64,000 nucleotides of DNA from Bog-473 sp963706555 (GCA_963706555.1 OY970164.1:62001-126000), one strand, 5' to 3'; shown: positions 38,382 to 48,050, counted from the stretch's first letter. The notes: a model not told the origin generated them from the letters alone. Translations and numbers: made by a program.

Positions 38382-39521
38382 ATGATCGATGAGAAGCAGC
38401 TGATTGCGAAGGCATGCGAGCAGACACAGGCCGAGGACTTCGGTCCTGACGGCTGGCAGGTTGGCCTCCAAGCACTCGTCAGAGCCCTGACGGACGAAGG
38501 CAACCTCAACGAACTGGGTGAAGCGGTCTACGCCGACCAGATCGTCGGGCTCTTGTCCAGGCGACTCGAGGTGGAGAGGTGGTACGCCGAGTATCCGGAG
38601 ATCGACCAGCAGGAAATCGTCGCTCCACTCGTCGGTATCGGCCTGCCGAGAACGGGATCAACCGCGCTGAGCTTCCTGTTGGCCTGCGACCAGTCCCGGC
38701 GATCACTCAGGACGTGGGAAGCCTCGTCGCCCTGCCCGCCCCCTGAAACTGCGACCGAGCACACAGACCCGCGTATTGCGGTGAGTGCGGCGGGGATCGA
38801 CATGACCCAGCAGATGTTCCCGGACTTCGTCGGCATGTTGCCAAGCTCCCCCACTGGCCCACAGGAGTGCCTCCTTCTCATGGGGCTGGATTTCCACTCG
38901 CAGTTGTTCCAGGGCATGGCGATTTTGCCGAGCTACACCGAATGGCTCCTGACCTGCGACATGGAGCCGACCTATCGGTACCACAAGCGAGTCCTCAAAC
39001 TGTTGCAGTGGAGGTGCCCACCCAACCGGTGGTCATTGAAGACGCCGTCGCACATGACGACCATCGAAGGCCTCAACGCCGTCTATCCCGACGCTCGCTT
39101 CGTGATGACTCATCGCGACATCACAAGCGTCATCCCCTCGGTGTGCGCAGTCAAAGAGGCGCTCTCCACACCGCTCACCGACTCATTCGACTGCTTGGCC
39201 GTCGGTCGGCACGAACACATGCTCTGGCTCGAATCGATTCGGCGACTGATCGAGTTTCGCAACGAAGGACGGGAGGACCGCTTTGTTGACGTCTCTTTCA
39301 GCGACATGCAAAGCGATCCCATCGGCAGCATGGAGCATCTCTACGATCAACTCGGTGACGACCTCACCCCCGCTACTCGGAGCCGCATGGCGGAGTGGTG
39401 GGAGGAGAGCGCAAAGGATCGCCGACAAGGCACACGACCAGATCCCGCGGTCTATGGGTTGGACCTGGACGCCATCGAGAAAGACTTTGCCTTCTATCAC
39501 GACCAATTCGCGATTCCTTAG
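38382..39521 (+). CDS. PAPS-dependent sulfotransferase
   Basis: A 379-residue sulfotransferase of the Sulfotransfer_3 type common in actinobacteria. The 5'-phosphosulfate loop is GIGLPRTGSTALSFLLA (about 86-102) and the 3'-phosphate motif is FVMTHRDITSVIPS. It transfers sulfate from PAPS to a hydroxyl of a lipid, sterol or glycan. ATG 38382 has an AAGGGG site at proper spacing; a GTG nine bases upstream is also possible. It is downstream of cysD-cysNC, which would supply its donor. Confidence 0.88.
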   Translation: MIDEKQLIAKACEQTQAEDFGPDGWQVGLQALVRALTDEGNLNELGEAVYADQIVGLLSRRLEVERWYAEYPEIDQQEIVAPLVGIGLPRTGSTALSFLLACDQSRRSLRTWEASSPCPPPETATEHTDPRIAVSAAGIDMTQQMFPDFVGMLPSSPTGPQECLLLMGLDFHSQLFQGMAILPSYTEWLLTCDMEPTYRYHKRVLKLLQWRCPPNRWSLKTPSHMTTIEGLNAVYPDARFVMTHRDITSVIPSVCAVKEALSTPLTDSFDCLAVGRHEHMLWLESIRRLIEFRNEGREDRFVDVSFSDMQSDPIGSMEHLYDQLGDDLTPATRSRMAEWWEESAKDRRQGTRPDPAVYGLDLDAIEKDFAFYHDQFAIP

Positions 39522-39698
39522 GTCCATGCCCTTGCCGGTGACCTTCCGTGCTGCGTAGCCTTCGCTGCCGGTTGTCGTGGTCATCGATTGTGGGAAGCAG
39601 GAAGCAGAGAGCAGAGAGGTGAATATGAATTCGATGTCGAGCCACCTGGCCCGTCCGACCCCCGCCGTCGCCATCTGGCCGAGAATCGTCGCGCCGAC

Positions 39699-40577
39699 AT
39701 GACCCCGAGACCCGAGGTAGTGGTCGACGGCCTTCGCTTCCCGGAGGGTCCGTTGTGGTGCGCTGACGGCACAGTCGTCTGCACTTCGGTCGCCGAAGGT
39801 GCCCTCTATCGTGTGTGGCCGGACGAGGGTCGAAAGCAGCGAATTGCAGACGTCGGGGGCGGAGCCAACGCAGCCGCGCCGGCAGACGACGGCGGATTCT
39901 TGGTGACCCAGAACGGCGGGATCGACTTCAGCGCTCTGGGGCTCTACGACGACCCCCCGCCCTATCGTCCCGCGCGACCAGGCATCCAGCGGGTACGTGG
40001 TGACGGATCGGTGAGTTACCTCCTCGACGGCGGGTTCCTTGCGCCGAATGACCTGGTGGTGGCTGCTGACGGAACCTTGTACTTCACTGATCCTCCACAC
40101 CACCCTCCGCCCCCCGAACCGATGGGCCGGGTGCACGCATACCAGAGCGGGCAGCTACACACACTTGCCACCGGATTCGAGTATTGCAACGGCATCGCAC
40201 TCGATCCGGGTGGGACAGTGGCCGTCGTCGAAGGAAACGGTTTGATGCGGGTACAGGCGGATGGCTCAAAGGAGTGGGCATTCCGGCTCCCCGGTGCCGC
40301 CGGGGACGGATTCTGCTTCGACGTGGACGGGAACTTCTACGTCGCGACCGCGGCAGACCACGGGATATTGATCCTCGACCCTCAGGGCGTCGCCATCGAA
40401 TTCCTTCCGATCGCGGAGAGCGGCACCGGCGGGGGGATCGTCACGAACTGCTGCTTTGGCGGCGAGGAAGGCCGTACACTGTTCGCCACAGACGGCATTC
40501 CGGGGCAGCTCGTTGCGTGGGAGGGCCTCCCCGTGGCCGGGCGCGAGATCTATTCATGGCCCACAGCAAGCCAGTGA
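39699..40577 (+). CDS. SMP-30/gluconolactonase-like hydrolase
   Basis: A 292-residue six-bladed beta-propeller protein. GLRFPEGPLWCADGT holds the metal-binding Glu, LAPNDLVVAADGTLYFTDP the Asn/Asp ligands, and GIALDPGG the later blade. Members hydrolyse lactones with Ca or Zn. ATG at 39699 fits the family; an upstream GTG at 39588 adds 37 dissimilar residues. It follows the sulfotransferase by 177 bases and precedes the insertion sequence. Confidence 0.85.
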   Translation: MTPRPEVVVDGLRFPEGPLWCADGTVVCTSVAEGALYRVWPDEGRKQRIADVGGGANAAAPADDGGFLVTQNGGIDFSALGLYDDPPPYRPARPGIQRVRGDGSVSYLLDGGFLAPNDLVVAADGTLYFTDPPHHPPPPEPMGRVHAYQSGQLHTLATGFEYCNGIALDPGGTVAVVEGNGLMRVQADGSKEWAFRLPGAAGDGFCFDVDGNFYVATAADHGILILDPQGVAIEFLPIAESGTGGGIVTNCCFGGEEGRTLFATDGIPGQLVAWEGLPVAGREIYSWPTASQ

Positions 40578-40717
40578 TCTCGGAATCGACCTCGCCAACC
40601 CGGTGTCGACGACCATTCCTCTCGTCCCAGGGCCCGGCGACCTCACCATCCCTGCTCCCTCGCGACTTGTGGGGTGAACCAGACATTGTGAGCCCGTCGA
40701 TCTGACGATCAGACCCC

Positions 40718-40774
40718 GTTGCCTCACGTCAAATCCTCCGGCAAGGTCGATTCGTTGCCTCACGTAAAACCTCC
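40718..40774. repeat. Left IS end: two direct copies of the terminal repeat
   Basis: GTTGCCTCACGT followed by CAAATCCTCC begins at 40719, and GTTGCCTCACGT followed by AAAACCTCC begins at 40754. The spacing is 35 bases. The motif matches the inverted copy at the right end. Confidence 0.75.
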
Positions 40775-40776
40775 AC

Positions 40777-41982
40777 CTAGCGCCATTCGTTGAAGGCCTG
40801 GTTGACCTTGGGTTTGAGCGGGGCCGGAGCCTTGACCAGCGCCAGGTTCTCGAGTTGTTGGGAGAGGGCGGCGATCTCGCGGTAGAGCTCCCCCGGCGCG
40901 ATGGTGGCCATAGCCCCCTCCATCTCCGTGCTGGTGGTCACGCTGATCTCTTGGCGGGCCTTGGTCCGCGCATAGGGGGTCATGGCCCGGTCGTAGCGCT
41001 TGGTGACCTTGGACCCACTCCGTTGCTTGGAGACGAGTTTGTGCTGGGCCAAGAGGTAGTTGGTGTAGTCCTTGTCGAGCGCCCAGATCTCGTTGAGCAC
41101 ACAGAGCTCTTTGTCGGTGTCAAAGCGCAGGTAGCCGACCAGCTCGCGGACATGGGTCCAGTTCTTCTGTTCGACATGGGCCCCGTCGTTCTTGTTACCC
41201 GAGCGCGAGCGGGTGAAGGTGATCTTGTTGGCCACGCAGTAGTCGAAGAGGTGGTGGTTGATGAACTCGCTGCCATTGTCCGAGTCGATGCCGAGGATCG
41301 GGAACGAGAACTGGGCGATGACGTGTTCGATGGCTTCGAAGACCCAGATGGCGGCCTTGTTCTTGACCGACCGATTGATGGTCCAACCGGTGAAAATGTC
41401 CGTCACAGTGAGGGTGAAGCAGAATTCACCCCGCGGGTTGCCCCCCTCATGGCCGACCAGGTCGATCTCTACGAAGCCGGGCCGATTCTCGCTCCATTGT
41501 GCCCAGGTCCGGATCGGGATCTGGGACTTGAGCAAGGTGCCGGGCTTGGTGTGTGAACGTCCCCGGGGCGACAACGTGGCCCGCGCACCGGCCAGGTGAC
41601 GATCGATGGTGGCCGCGCTCATGGTGACCAAGCGGGCGGCGTCAGCGTCGCTCATAGCGAGGTCCCCGTCCCGGCGCAGCAGCGGGACGATGGTGGCCAG
41701 CATCGGGGCCAAGCGCTTGCCCGCAGGCGTGCGTGTCAGCATCCAACAGACGGTGAGCGACACGATCAGGTCGGGGCCGTAGATGGGGGGCCTCGGAGCT
41801 CGGGGCCGGGCGATCTTGAGCGTGCCGGCGCGGCGCAGGGCGGCCCGGCAATAGTCTCGATGCCACCCGGTCAGCTCGACCAGTTCGTCGAGGATCCGGG
41901 TCTTTTCGGATCGGGACCCCCGCTTATAGCTCGTCGCCAATTTCTTGGTCACTGCCTGGCGTTGCCCCATCGAAAGCTCCAT
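40777..41982 (-). CDS. Integrase-core (DDE) IS transposase
   Basis: A 401-residue transposase. An N-terminal HTH region (GQRQAVTKKLATSYKR onward) is followed by an RNaseH-like core with FVEIDLVGH, LGIDSDNGSEFINH (second Asp and DNGSEF motif typical of integrase cores) and HVEQKNWTHVRE for the final Glu. The chosen ATG at 41982 gives a conventional N-terminus; the frame is open to 42207. It appears intact, so the element may be active. Confidence 0.85.
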   Translation of the reverse strand: MELSMGQRQAVTKKLATSYKRGSRSEKTRILDELVELTGWHRDYCRAALRRAGTLKIARPRAPRPPIYGPDLIVSLTVCWMLTRTPAGKRLAPMLATIVPLLRRDGDLAMSDADAARLVTMSAATIDRHLAGARATLSPRGRSHTKPGTLLKSQIPIRTWAQWSENRPGFVEIDLVGHEGGNPRGEFCFTLTVTDIFTGWTINRSVKNKAAIWVFEAIEHVIAQFSFPILGIDSDNGSEFINHHLFDYCVANKITFTRSRSGNKNDGAHVEQKNWTHVRELVGYLRFDTDKELCVLNEIWALDKDYTNYLLAQHKLVSKQRSGSKVTKRYDRAMTPYARTKARQEISVTTSTEMEGAMATIAPGELYREIAALSQQLENLALVKAPAPLKPKVNQAFNEWR

Positions 41983-42033
41983 GACGTCAAGGCGTAACCC
42001 GCGATGTCGCCAGCTGTCGATCCCGCTCGAAGC

Positions 42034-42091
42034 GGAGATTTCTACGTGAGGCAACGTATCGGTGTACGCGGAGGTATTAGATGAGTCAATG
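42034..42091. repeat. Right IS end: two inverted copies of the terminal repeat
   Basis: At 42034-42056 the sequence ends ACGTGAGGCAACG, the reverse complement of the left repeat. At 42070-42091 GGAGGTATTAGATGAGTCAA is a degenerate second copy, about 36 bases further out. This mirrors the doubled left end. Confidence 0.6.
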
Positions 42092-42171
42092 CGCAGACGG
42101 AAAGTCGCAGTGCGTTGTCGGGTACAATTCGGCAGACGTCGGCACGTTTCGGCATGTGTGGGGGTGACGGT

Positions 42172-43509
42172 ATGAGGCTCGGAGCCCGTCTGCGTCAGCG
42201 GTGTCATGCCTCCGCCAGACGGTCAGTGACTCCGGTGATGGTAGTGGCATTCACCAGCCTGCTGGCGGTGCCATCGGTGGCCGGGACCGGCGTCCAAAAT
42301 GTCGCAGGGATCGGCGCTTTCAACGGGGTGGCGTGCCCCCCGAATTCCCAATGCCTCGGGGTCGGCGTCATCTTCACGACCGCCTCGACCGGCGCGGGCG
42401 GTGCCGCCGCGCCGCTCATTGCCGCTTCAGGAACAGTTTCAAGAGGGCGGGGCGTGCAGCCCATTGCCGGCACCGAGCTGCTCTCTGCCGTGAGTTGCCC
42501 TTCCAGCACGCACTGCCTCGCCGTCGGGGAGAACCTCGACGCATCACAAGGGGCGGCTGTTCCTCTGAATCCGCAGACCGGCGCCGTGGCGGCTGGTCAG
42601 AGGGTGCAGAGTATCGCCGGGATCTTCATGGCGGCGGTGGCGTGTCCGTCGACGACCGTGTGCCTGGGCGTGGGCCATGCTCCGGATGGAGAGGGCGTGG
42701 CGGTATCCCTCAATCCGACTACCGGCGCGGTCGCGACCGGGGAGAGTATTCAGACGATCCAAGGAACTGGCGGCGTGGGGCTCGACGGGGTGGCCTGCCC
42801 CACCACCAACCAGTGCCTCGCTGTCGGGGAGAACGCAAGTAGGTCGGCTGGCGCTGCCGTGCCGCTCAATCCAGCGACCGGGGGAATCTCGAAGGGACAA
42901 AGTGGTCAGAGCGTCACGACCAAGGGGATCCTCGTGGGTGTCAGCTGCCCATCAACCGCCGTGTGCCTGGCGGTCGGGTGGGGTGCGGACCAACCATCGG
43001 TGGCAGTTCCACTGGATCCGACAACCGGCATGGTCCCGAGCGGACAACGAGATCGGACCGTTTCGTCCCGGGCCGCGAAGTTGAGTGCGGTCGCCTGTCC
43101 CTCCGTCTCACAGTGCCTCGCCGTGGGGAACGATGACGGAGATCCATCGAAAGGGCAAGCGGTGCTGCTCAATCCAGTCACCGGTGTCATTTCGAGTGGC
43201 CAGTCAATCAAGAGTCTGGCCGGTACCGGCGCATTGAATGCGGCCGCCTGCCCGTCAGCGACCAAGTGCGTGGTCGCCGGCTCGGGCTTCGAATCCACTG
43301 GGGGCGCGTTACTGGTCATGAGCCCCGCTACCGGGAACCCGACCACGCCAAGGACGACGGTCGTCGGATCGGGCACACGCCCTCTGGCGGTCACCGGGAA
43401 CAACCTGCTCCCGCTTGCTGTCGGCGGCGCGGCGCTCGTGGCGGGAGGAGCCGCGCTTGTCGGCGTGAGGGCGCATCGTCGCCGCAAGAGGAGCGCCGCA
43501 GCAGACTGA
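42172..43509 (+). CDS. LAXTG-anchored surface protein with seven Cys-pair repeats
   Basis: A 445-residue secreted protein. Residues 1-40 are a long signal peptide (arginine-rich start, then VMVVAFTSLLAVPSVAG). Seven repeats of about 48-52 residues follow, each built around CPSxxxCLAVG with two cysteines, then VPLNPxTGAVxxGQ. Seven similar beta-rich units suggest a seven-bladed propeller (inference). The C-terminus has LAVTG at 405-409, a hydrophobic helix and the basic tail HRRRKR, a class-E-type sortase signal. It should be linked to the cell wall. A GGGGGTG sequence precedes the ATG. The function could be adhesion or carbohydrate binding. Confidence 0.8.
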   Translation: MRLGARLRQRCHASARRSVTPVMVVAFTSLLAVPSVAGTGVQNVAGIGAFNGVACPPNSQCLGVGVIFTTASTGAGGAAAPLIAASGTVSRGRGVQPIAGTELLSAVSCPSSTHCLAVGENLDASQGAAVPLNPQTGAVAAGQRVQSIAGIFMAAVACPSTTVCLGVGHAPDGEGVAVSLNPTTGAVATGESIQTIQGTGGVGLDGVACPTTNQCLAVGENASRSAGAAVPLNPATGGISKGQSGQSVTTKGILVGVSCPSTAVCLAVGWGADQPSVAVPLDPTTGMVPSGQRDRTVSSRAAKLSAVACPSVSQCLAVGNDDGDPSKGQAVLLNPVTGVISSGQSIKSLAGTGALNAAACPSATKCVVAGSGFESTGGALLVMSPATGNPTTPRTTVVGSGTRPLAVTGNNLLPLAVGGAALVAGGAALVGVRAHRRRKRSAAAD

Positions 43510-43600
43510 GAGCAGCGAACGCGCACGGCGATGAAGCTGACGGCGTTCGACAAGCGATTGAAAGTGACGCACCGCACGCTCAGAAAGTTCACGAATGTGC

Positions 43601-44072
43601 TCATACTTTGGTCTGGACCCGCGACCCAATCCTGCTCTCTCTGGCCGCATCCATCTGGTCATTGGAGAAGAGGGTTTGGATGAGCCGTATCGCGATCGAT
43701 CCCTCTCCCACCGCCGAAGCCACACGCTTCACGGAAGAACGCCTCACATCCCCAGCTGCGAACACTCCAGGCATGCTGGTCTCGAGGGAATACGGCTGGC
43801 GCTCCAGGGGCCAGCCGGAGCTATCCGCTAGTTCCTCACCAGTGAGGAGGAACCCATTGAGGTCTCTCGCTATCTCCGCAGGTAGCCAATCAGTCTTCGG
43901 GTCGGCTCCGATCATGACGAACAGCGCATCCGCGTCGACTGTCGCTTGTTCGCCAGTCAAAGAAGCATTCAACCCCGTAGTCATGGGCGTATCGCTGGAG
44001 CAGCTGGTTCTCGAGAACACCGAGGGTCTCTCTATCCTCGTCGAGGGCAACGACAACCGGAAGTGCCATCAC
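43601..44072 (-). pseudogene. Collapsed gene for fused response regulator/thioredoxin-reductase-like protein
   Basis: The start at 44069 encodes MALPVVVALDEDRETLGVLE, which matches the N-terminal receiver-like segment of the fused response regulator/thioredoxin-disulfide reductase family. Within about 35 residues the homology jumps, in another frame, to the last third of the reductase domain. That part reads DALFVMIGADPKTDWLP and PGVFAAGDVRRSSVKRVASA, the C-terminal FAD motif. Roughly 400 residues are missing in between, including the first FAD motif and the CxxC. It cannot be functional. Confidence 0.7.
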
Positions 44073-44278
44073 GCCGCGCCCGATCGCAATGCCGTACTAC
44101 GACAGGAGTGAGTCTGGGCGGAACGTCGCTCCTCGAGCAACGACACCAGCGCGAAAGGACGCCCAACTGTCGCCATTCGAATCAGGGAATCAAGGCTGAG
44201 ACTGTCATGCATGCAGAGCTCCTCGCTAGTGGGCTCTCGGATGGTGAAGACGCCGTGGGGATGCTCAGGCGAAGCCGC

Positions 44279-44308
44279 GTCAGGCCCGACAAGACGACCG
44301 GGCCTGAC
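44279..44308. terminator. Hairpin downstream of the tautomerase gene
   Basis: GTCAGGCCCG and CGGGCCTGAC form a perfect 10-base stem around a 10-base loop, 21 bases past the tautomerase stop on the minus strand. There is no T-run, so it could be a factor-assisted terminator or mRNA-stabilising stem. Confidence 0.45.
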
Positions 44309-44329
44309 GCGGGTTGGATCGCCACAGAC

Positions 44330-44560
44330 CTACCGGGCCCCTGCAGGGCTCCCCTGTAGACCCTTGACGTACTCGGCGGTGATGGAGTTACCGCCGATTC
44401 CCCAGTCACCGCTTTCCACCTCGGCAATGGTGACCCACGTGACCCCGCGCAGGGCTTCACCCTCGATACCCACCATGGTCTCGGTGAGCTGGCTGATCAT
44501 TTCCCGCTTCTGACTGGCGTCGAAGACGCCTTTGATGAGCTTGACTTCCACCAGTGGCAT
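44330..44560 (-). CDS. 4-oxalocrotonate-tautomerase-family protein
   Basis: A 76-residue tautomerase. After the initiator comes the catalytic Pro (MPLVEVKLIKGVF), and the rest follows the beta-alpha-beta layout with ETMVGIEGEALRGVTWVTIAEV. An AAGGAGG site lies 6-7 bases before ATG 44560; the frame continues far upstream but without similarity. Such enzymes tautomerise enol-acids in aromatic catabolism. It is divergent from the BTAD regulator at 44700. Confidence 0.88.
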   Translation of the reverse strand: MPLVEVKLIKGVFDASQKREMISQLTETMVGIEGEALRGVTWVTIAEVESGDWGIGGNSITAEYVKGLQGSPAGAR

Positions 44561-44699
44561 TGTTGCCCTCCTTGATAGGCGCCCGGATTGGCGACAAGTC
44601 CAGTATCTGGACCCCTCATGCAGCCGACTTGCGGTGCATATGTGGGGCTCAGGTCGAGCCTTGCAAGCGTTTTGCAAGGAGGCTTGCAATACTGATTCC

Positions 44700-47600
44700 A
44701 TGCAGGCTGGCCTCGACATTCGGGTTCTGGGCAGTATCGAGGTGGTACGGCACGGTATTCCGATTTCCATCGGAGGCTCGAAGCCCCGACTGGCCCTTGC
44801 CCTGCTGGCGGCGCATCTCGGCTCAGTGGTGTCCACCGATCGGATCTGTGAAGAACTCTGGGGCGACAACCAGCCCGCCGATCCGGCTGCGGTGCTGCAA
44901 AGCCACTTGTCTCGGCTGCGGCGACTCCTACGCCCGGAAGCCGAGGTCGTTGCCCGACCGCCGGGATACCTCCTCGACGCTCCTCCCGACACCATTGATG
45001 CCAGGCGCTTCGAGCTACTGTGCGAACAAGCGGCAACGGCCTCGGATCCAAGGACTGTCGTCGAACTTCTCGAACGCGCACAAGCCTGTTGGCGCGGTCC
45101 TGCATTCGACGAATTCGTGGAACATGAATGGGCGGTCCCGGCGGCGGTACGGCTCGGTGAACTACGGGCCAACGCGAGCGAGGATCTCTTCGAAGCCCGT
45201 CTCGCCCTCGGTGGCGACGCCACGCTCGTGGGCGACCTCGAGGCAGCGGTCGTCGAGCAACCGTTCCGCGAGAGGCTTTGGTGCCAACTCGTTGTCGGCT
45301 TATATCGGTGTGGTCGACCCGTCGAGGCCTTACGTCACGCCGAGGCGTACAGGGTACTCATGCGTGAGGAACTCGGCCTTGACCCCTCTCCTACCATCCG
45401 CGATCTCGAGGCCCAGGTTCTGAACGAAGATCCAACGCTGTTGCACGGGGTCCACGGGGCGCAGCGGCCACAGCCGCGGCGTCGGGCGAGTGAGACAACA
45501 CGCCTTGTTGGACGCGGTCGTGAAATTGGAGGAACTGATAGTCACCATCAGATCCCATCGGATGGTGACCCTCAACGGACCGGGTGGAGTGGGCAAGACA
45601 AGGTTGGCGAAGCGACTGGCGAACGAACTCTGGGACGAGTTCGATGGCGAGGTCTTCATTGCGGAACTCGCCGCGGTAAACGATCCCGCCTCGACCGTCG
45701 CCTCCCTCGCTATCGCCATCGACGTCCAACAGCGCCAGAATCTTTCCGTCGAGGAGACGCTCATCGAGTACCTGCGATCCCGTCGAGCTCTGTTGGTTCT
45801 GGACAACTGCGAGCACCTGAGGGCAACCGTTGCCTCACTCTCAGAGCGGCTCCTGAGCTGGTGCCCCCACATCACCTTGCTTGCCACCAGCCGTGAGGTA
45901 CTCGGACTTCCGGGCGAGCAGGTCTGGAGCGTTGGACCGCTTCGTGTTCCCGAACAGGAGTCGGATGCAACCGTGGCTCTGGTCGCCGAGGTTCCTGCCG
46001 CCCAACTCTTCGTGGAGCGCGCTATCGCTGCTCGTCCCGGATTCGCTCTCGGGCCAGAGAATGTGGCTGACGTGGTGAGAATCGTTCGTCGTCTCGATGG
46101 CCTCCCTCTCACCATCGAACTTGCGGCAGCTCGAATTCGATCGATGAGTGCCTCAGCACTGGCCGACCGCATCGAGGGCGGCTTCGAACTGCTCTCCGGC
46201 GCTCAAGCCTCGTTGCCATTTCGGCACCGCACCGTCGAAGACCTCGTCGCCTGGTCCTACGATCTTCTGGATCCGGATGAACAGCTGCTGTTCGCCCGGT
46301 TGAGCGTCTTCACAGGAAGCTTCGAACTCGACGCCGTCGAAGGAGTCTGTGGGGGGCGGGGACTGAGCGTCTCGATGGTCGCAATGCTGTTGGCCAACTT
46401 GGTTGACAAGTCGATGGTGCAGGTAACCGAAGAGCGAATACCTCGTTATCGTCTCCTCGAAACGCTGCGAGAGTACGGCCGTCACAGCCTCGACGACACC
46501 GAGCGGAACGAAGTGAGGGCGCGACATCTGCGCTGGTATCTGGATATGGCGGAGAGATGTGCGACGGCTTTGGCCGGGTTGGACGAGCCCAATGCCGTCG
46601 TAATGCTCGACCGCGGATTCGAGAACCTTCGCGCCGCCCATGCTTGGTCCATCGAGCAGGCGAACGTCGATTATGCCCTGCGCCTGGTATCCAGCCTCCG
46701 AGAGTACGGATTTCGGTGCATGCGCGCCGAGATTACAGGGTGGGCCGACACGGCGGCAGCCCTCTCGGGTGCCAGTGAGCACCCCCGGTATCCGCTGGTT
46801 GTTGCCGTTCGCGCGTATGGCCGCTACGTGCGTGGGGACGTAGAGGGTGCGCTCGAACTCGGAGAGCACGCCCTTGCCGCTGCCGATCGGCTCAACGTCG
46901 ACTGCTCAGGACTGGCCGAGCGGGCACTTTGCAACGCCTGGTTCTACCGAGGTGAAGTGCCGCTCGCTCTGCACTGGGCCGATCTCATGGTCGATTCTGC
47001 GAAAACGGGTTCGGCAGCACGTCTGGCCCACGCCTTCTACATGCGGTCGGTCGCGCACACCATTCTGGGTGAGGGGCCGGATGGAATCCGATTCGCTGAG
47101 CTGTCACACGATGCAGCGTCGAAGTCCGGCTCACCGACCGCGCTCGCGCAGGCACTGTACGCCACCGGATTTGCTGTCACGACGACGAAACCGGAGGAGG
47201 CGAAGGTCATGCTCCAAGAAGCTGCGGACATCGCCAGCAACGCCGGCAACCGTTGGATCCAGGCATTTGCCCTCACCGAGGTGCTCGAACTCGAAGCCCG
47301 CCAGGGCAGACCACGTCAAGCACTGGAGCGTTATACCGATGTCATAGACCTCTGGTATCGCGGCGGCGACTGGGCCAATCAGTGGCTTTCGCTTCGACAT
47401 GTGTTCGGCATCTTCGTACAGATGCGGGCAGACCTTGGCGCGGCGACGCTTCATGGGGCCATCACGGCGGCTGGTGCAGCGTACGCCTTGCCATTTCGAG
47501 CAGCCGATGCCGAACGAATGAGTTCGCTCGTCGATGACCTCCGAAATCGACTGGGGGGGACCGCCTTTGCCTCAGCAGTGAGGCATGGCGCAGGTCTCGG

Positions 47601-47883
47601 TGACGGCGAGATCGTTGAGTTCGTCCGACGCCCAGATCTCCGCTCTCAAGCCCTAATGGCTTGGTCGACTCGATTCTGCGACCTCGCATCGCCGACCGTG
47701 GCAACCATCGGTTTCGAAACCGTCGACGCAGTGTGTGGAGTGGTTGAAGGCGCTGCCGCGCTCATTCCGACCCGAGGAGGGCAGCGGGACGCAAACGAGC
47801 GGCTGCGACCGCAGGACCTACGGCGAGCACATTGGCCAGCACCGGCGCCCCACCGGCTACTGCCACGATCACCCAACCGGTGA
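44700..47883 (+). CDS. BTAD-domain ATPase transcriptional regulator, frameshifted
   Basis: About 1060 residues after removing one base. Domains in order: winged-helix DNA-binding domain (LDIRVLGSIEVVRHG onward), BTAD helices (to about 255), NB-ARC/AAA ATPase with GPGGVGKTRLA and LLATSREVLG, then TPR-like helices. There is no cyclase-like domain, unlike the regulator at 18-21 kb. At about 45530 (ATTGGAGGAACT) the frame slips; dropping one G gives REIGELIVTIRSHRMVTLNGPG. The last 40 residues are not family-like and overlap an ABC-permease remnant on the other strand, so the true C-terminus may have been lost. Confidence 0.85.
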
Positions 47884-48001
47884 CCACCGTGACCGGCAGG
47901 ACACCGAGGTTCCGGACGACGGCCTGCCAGATCGCACGTCCGAGGGCGATGCCCACGGGTAGGCCCACCACTGACAACAGCCAACGTGACCTCCTCTCCG
48001 A
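47762..48001 (-). pseudogene. C-terminal fragment of an FtsX-type ABC permease
   Basis: In one minus-strand frame about 75 residues read RRSRWLLSVVGLPVGIALGR, continue through a hydrophobic helix, and end in APVLANVLAVGPAVAAARLR then PAALLGSE and a stop. This is the typical ending of MacB/FtsX permeases (last transmembrane helix and the ARxRPaxxLRxE tail). The remaining several hundred residues are absent. It overlaps the tail of the BTAD regulator on the other strand and marks a recombination or deletion boundary. Confidence 0.6.
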
Positions 48002-48050
48002 AGTGTTGTCTCTCAGCCCCTGTCACAAGGAGGTCAACCGACGCGAAGCC

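Larger units (their letters stand above)
40715..42093 (-). mobile_element. Insertion sequence (ISNCY-like) with doubled end repeats
   Basis: A 1.38-kb element holding one integrase-core transposase. Each end carries two copies of a motif of about 22 bases starting GTTGCCTCACGT, spaced about 35 bases (40718 and 40753 on the left; inverted at 42034-42056 and 42070-42091 on the right, the outermost right copy being degenerate). The pentamer CAGAC directly abuts both outer ends (40710-40714 and 42094-42098), a possible target duplication. Family placement is by resemblance of the transposase to the ISNCY/IS1202 type and is tentative. Confidence 0.7.

Noticed and set aside
44069..44329. Possible gene between the reductase remnant and tautomerase
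   Set aside because: Only the hairpin at 44279-44308 stands out; no coding-like frame is present.
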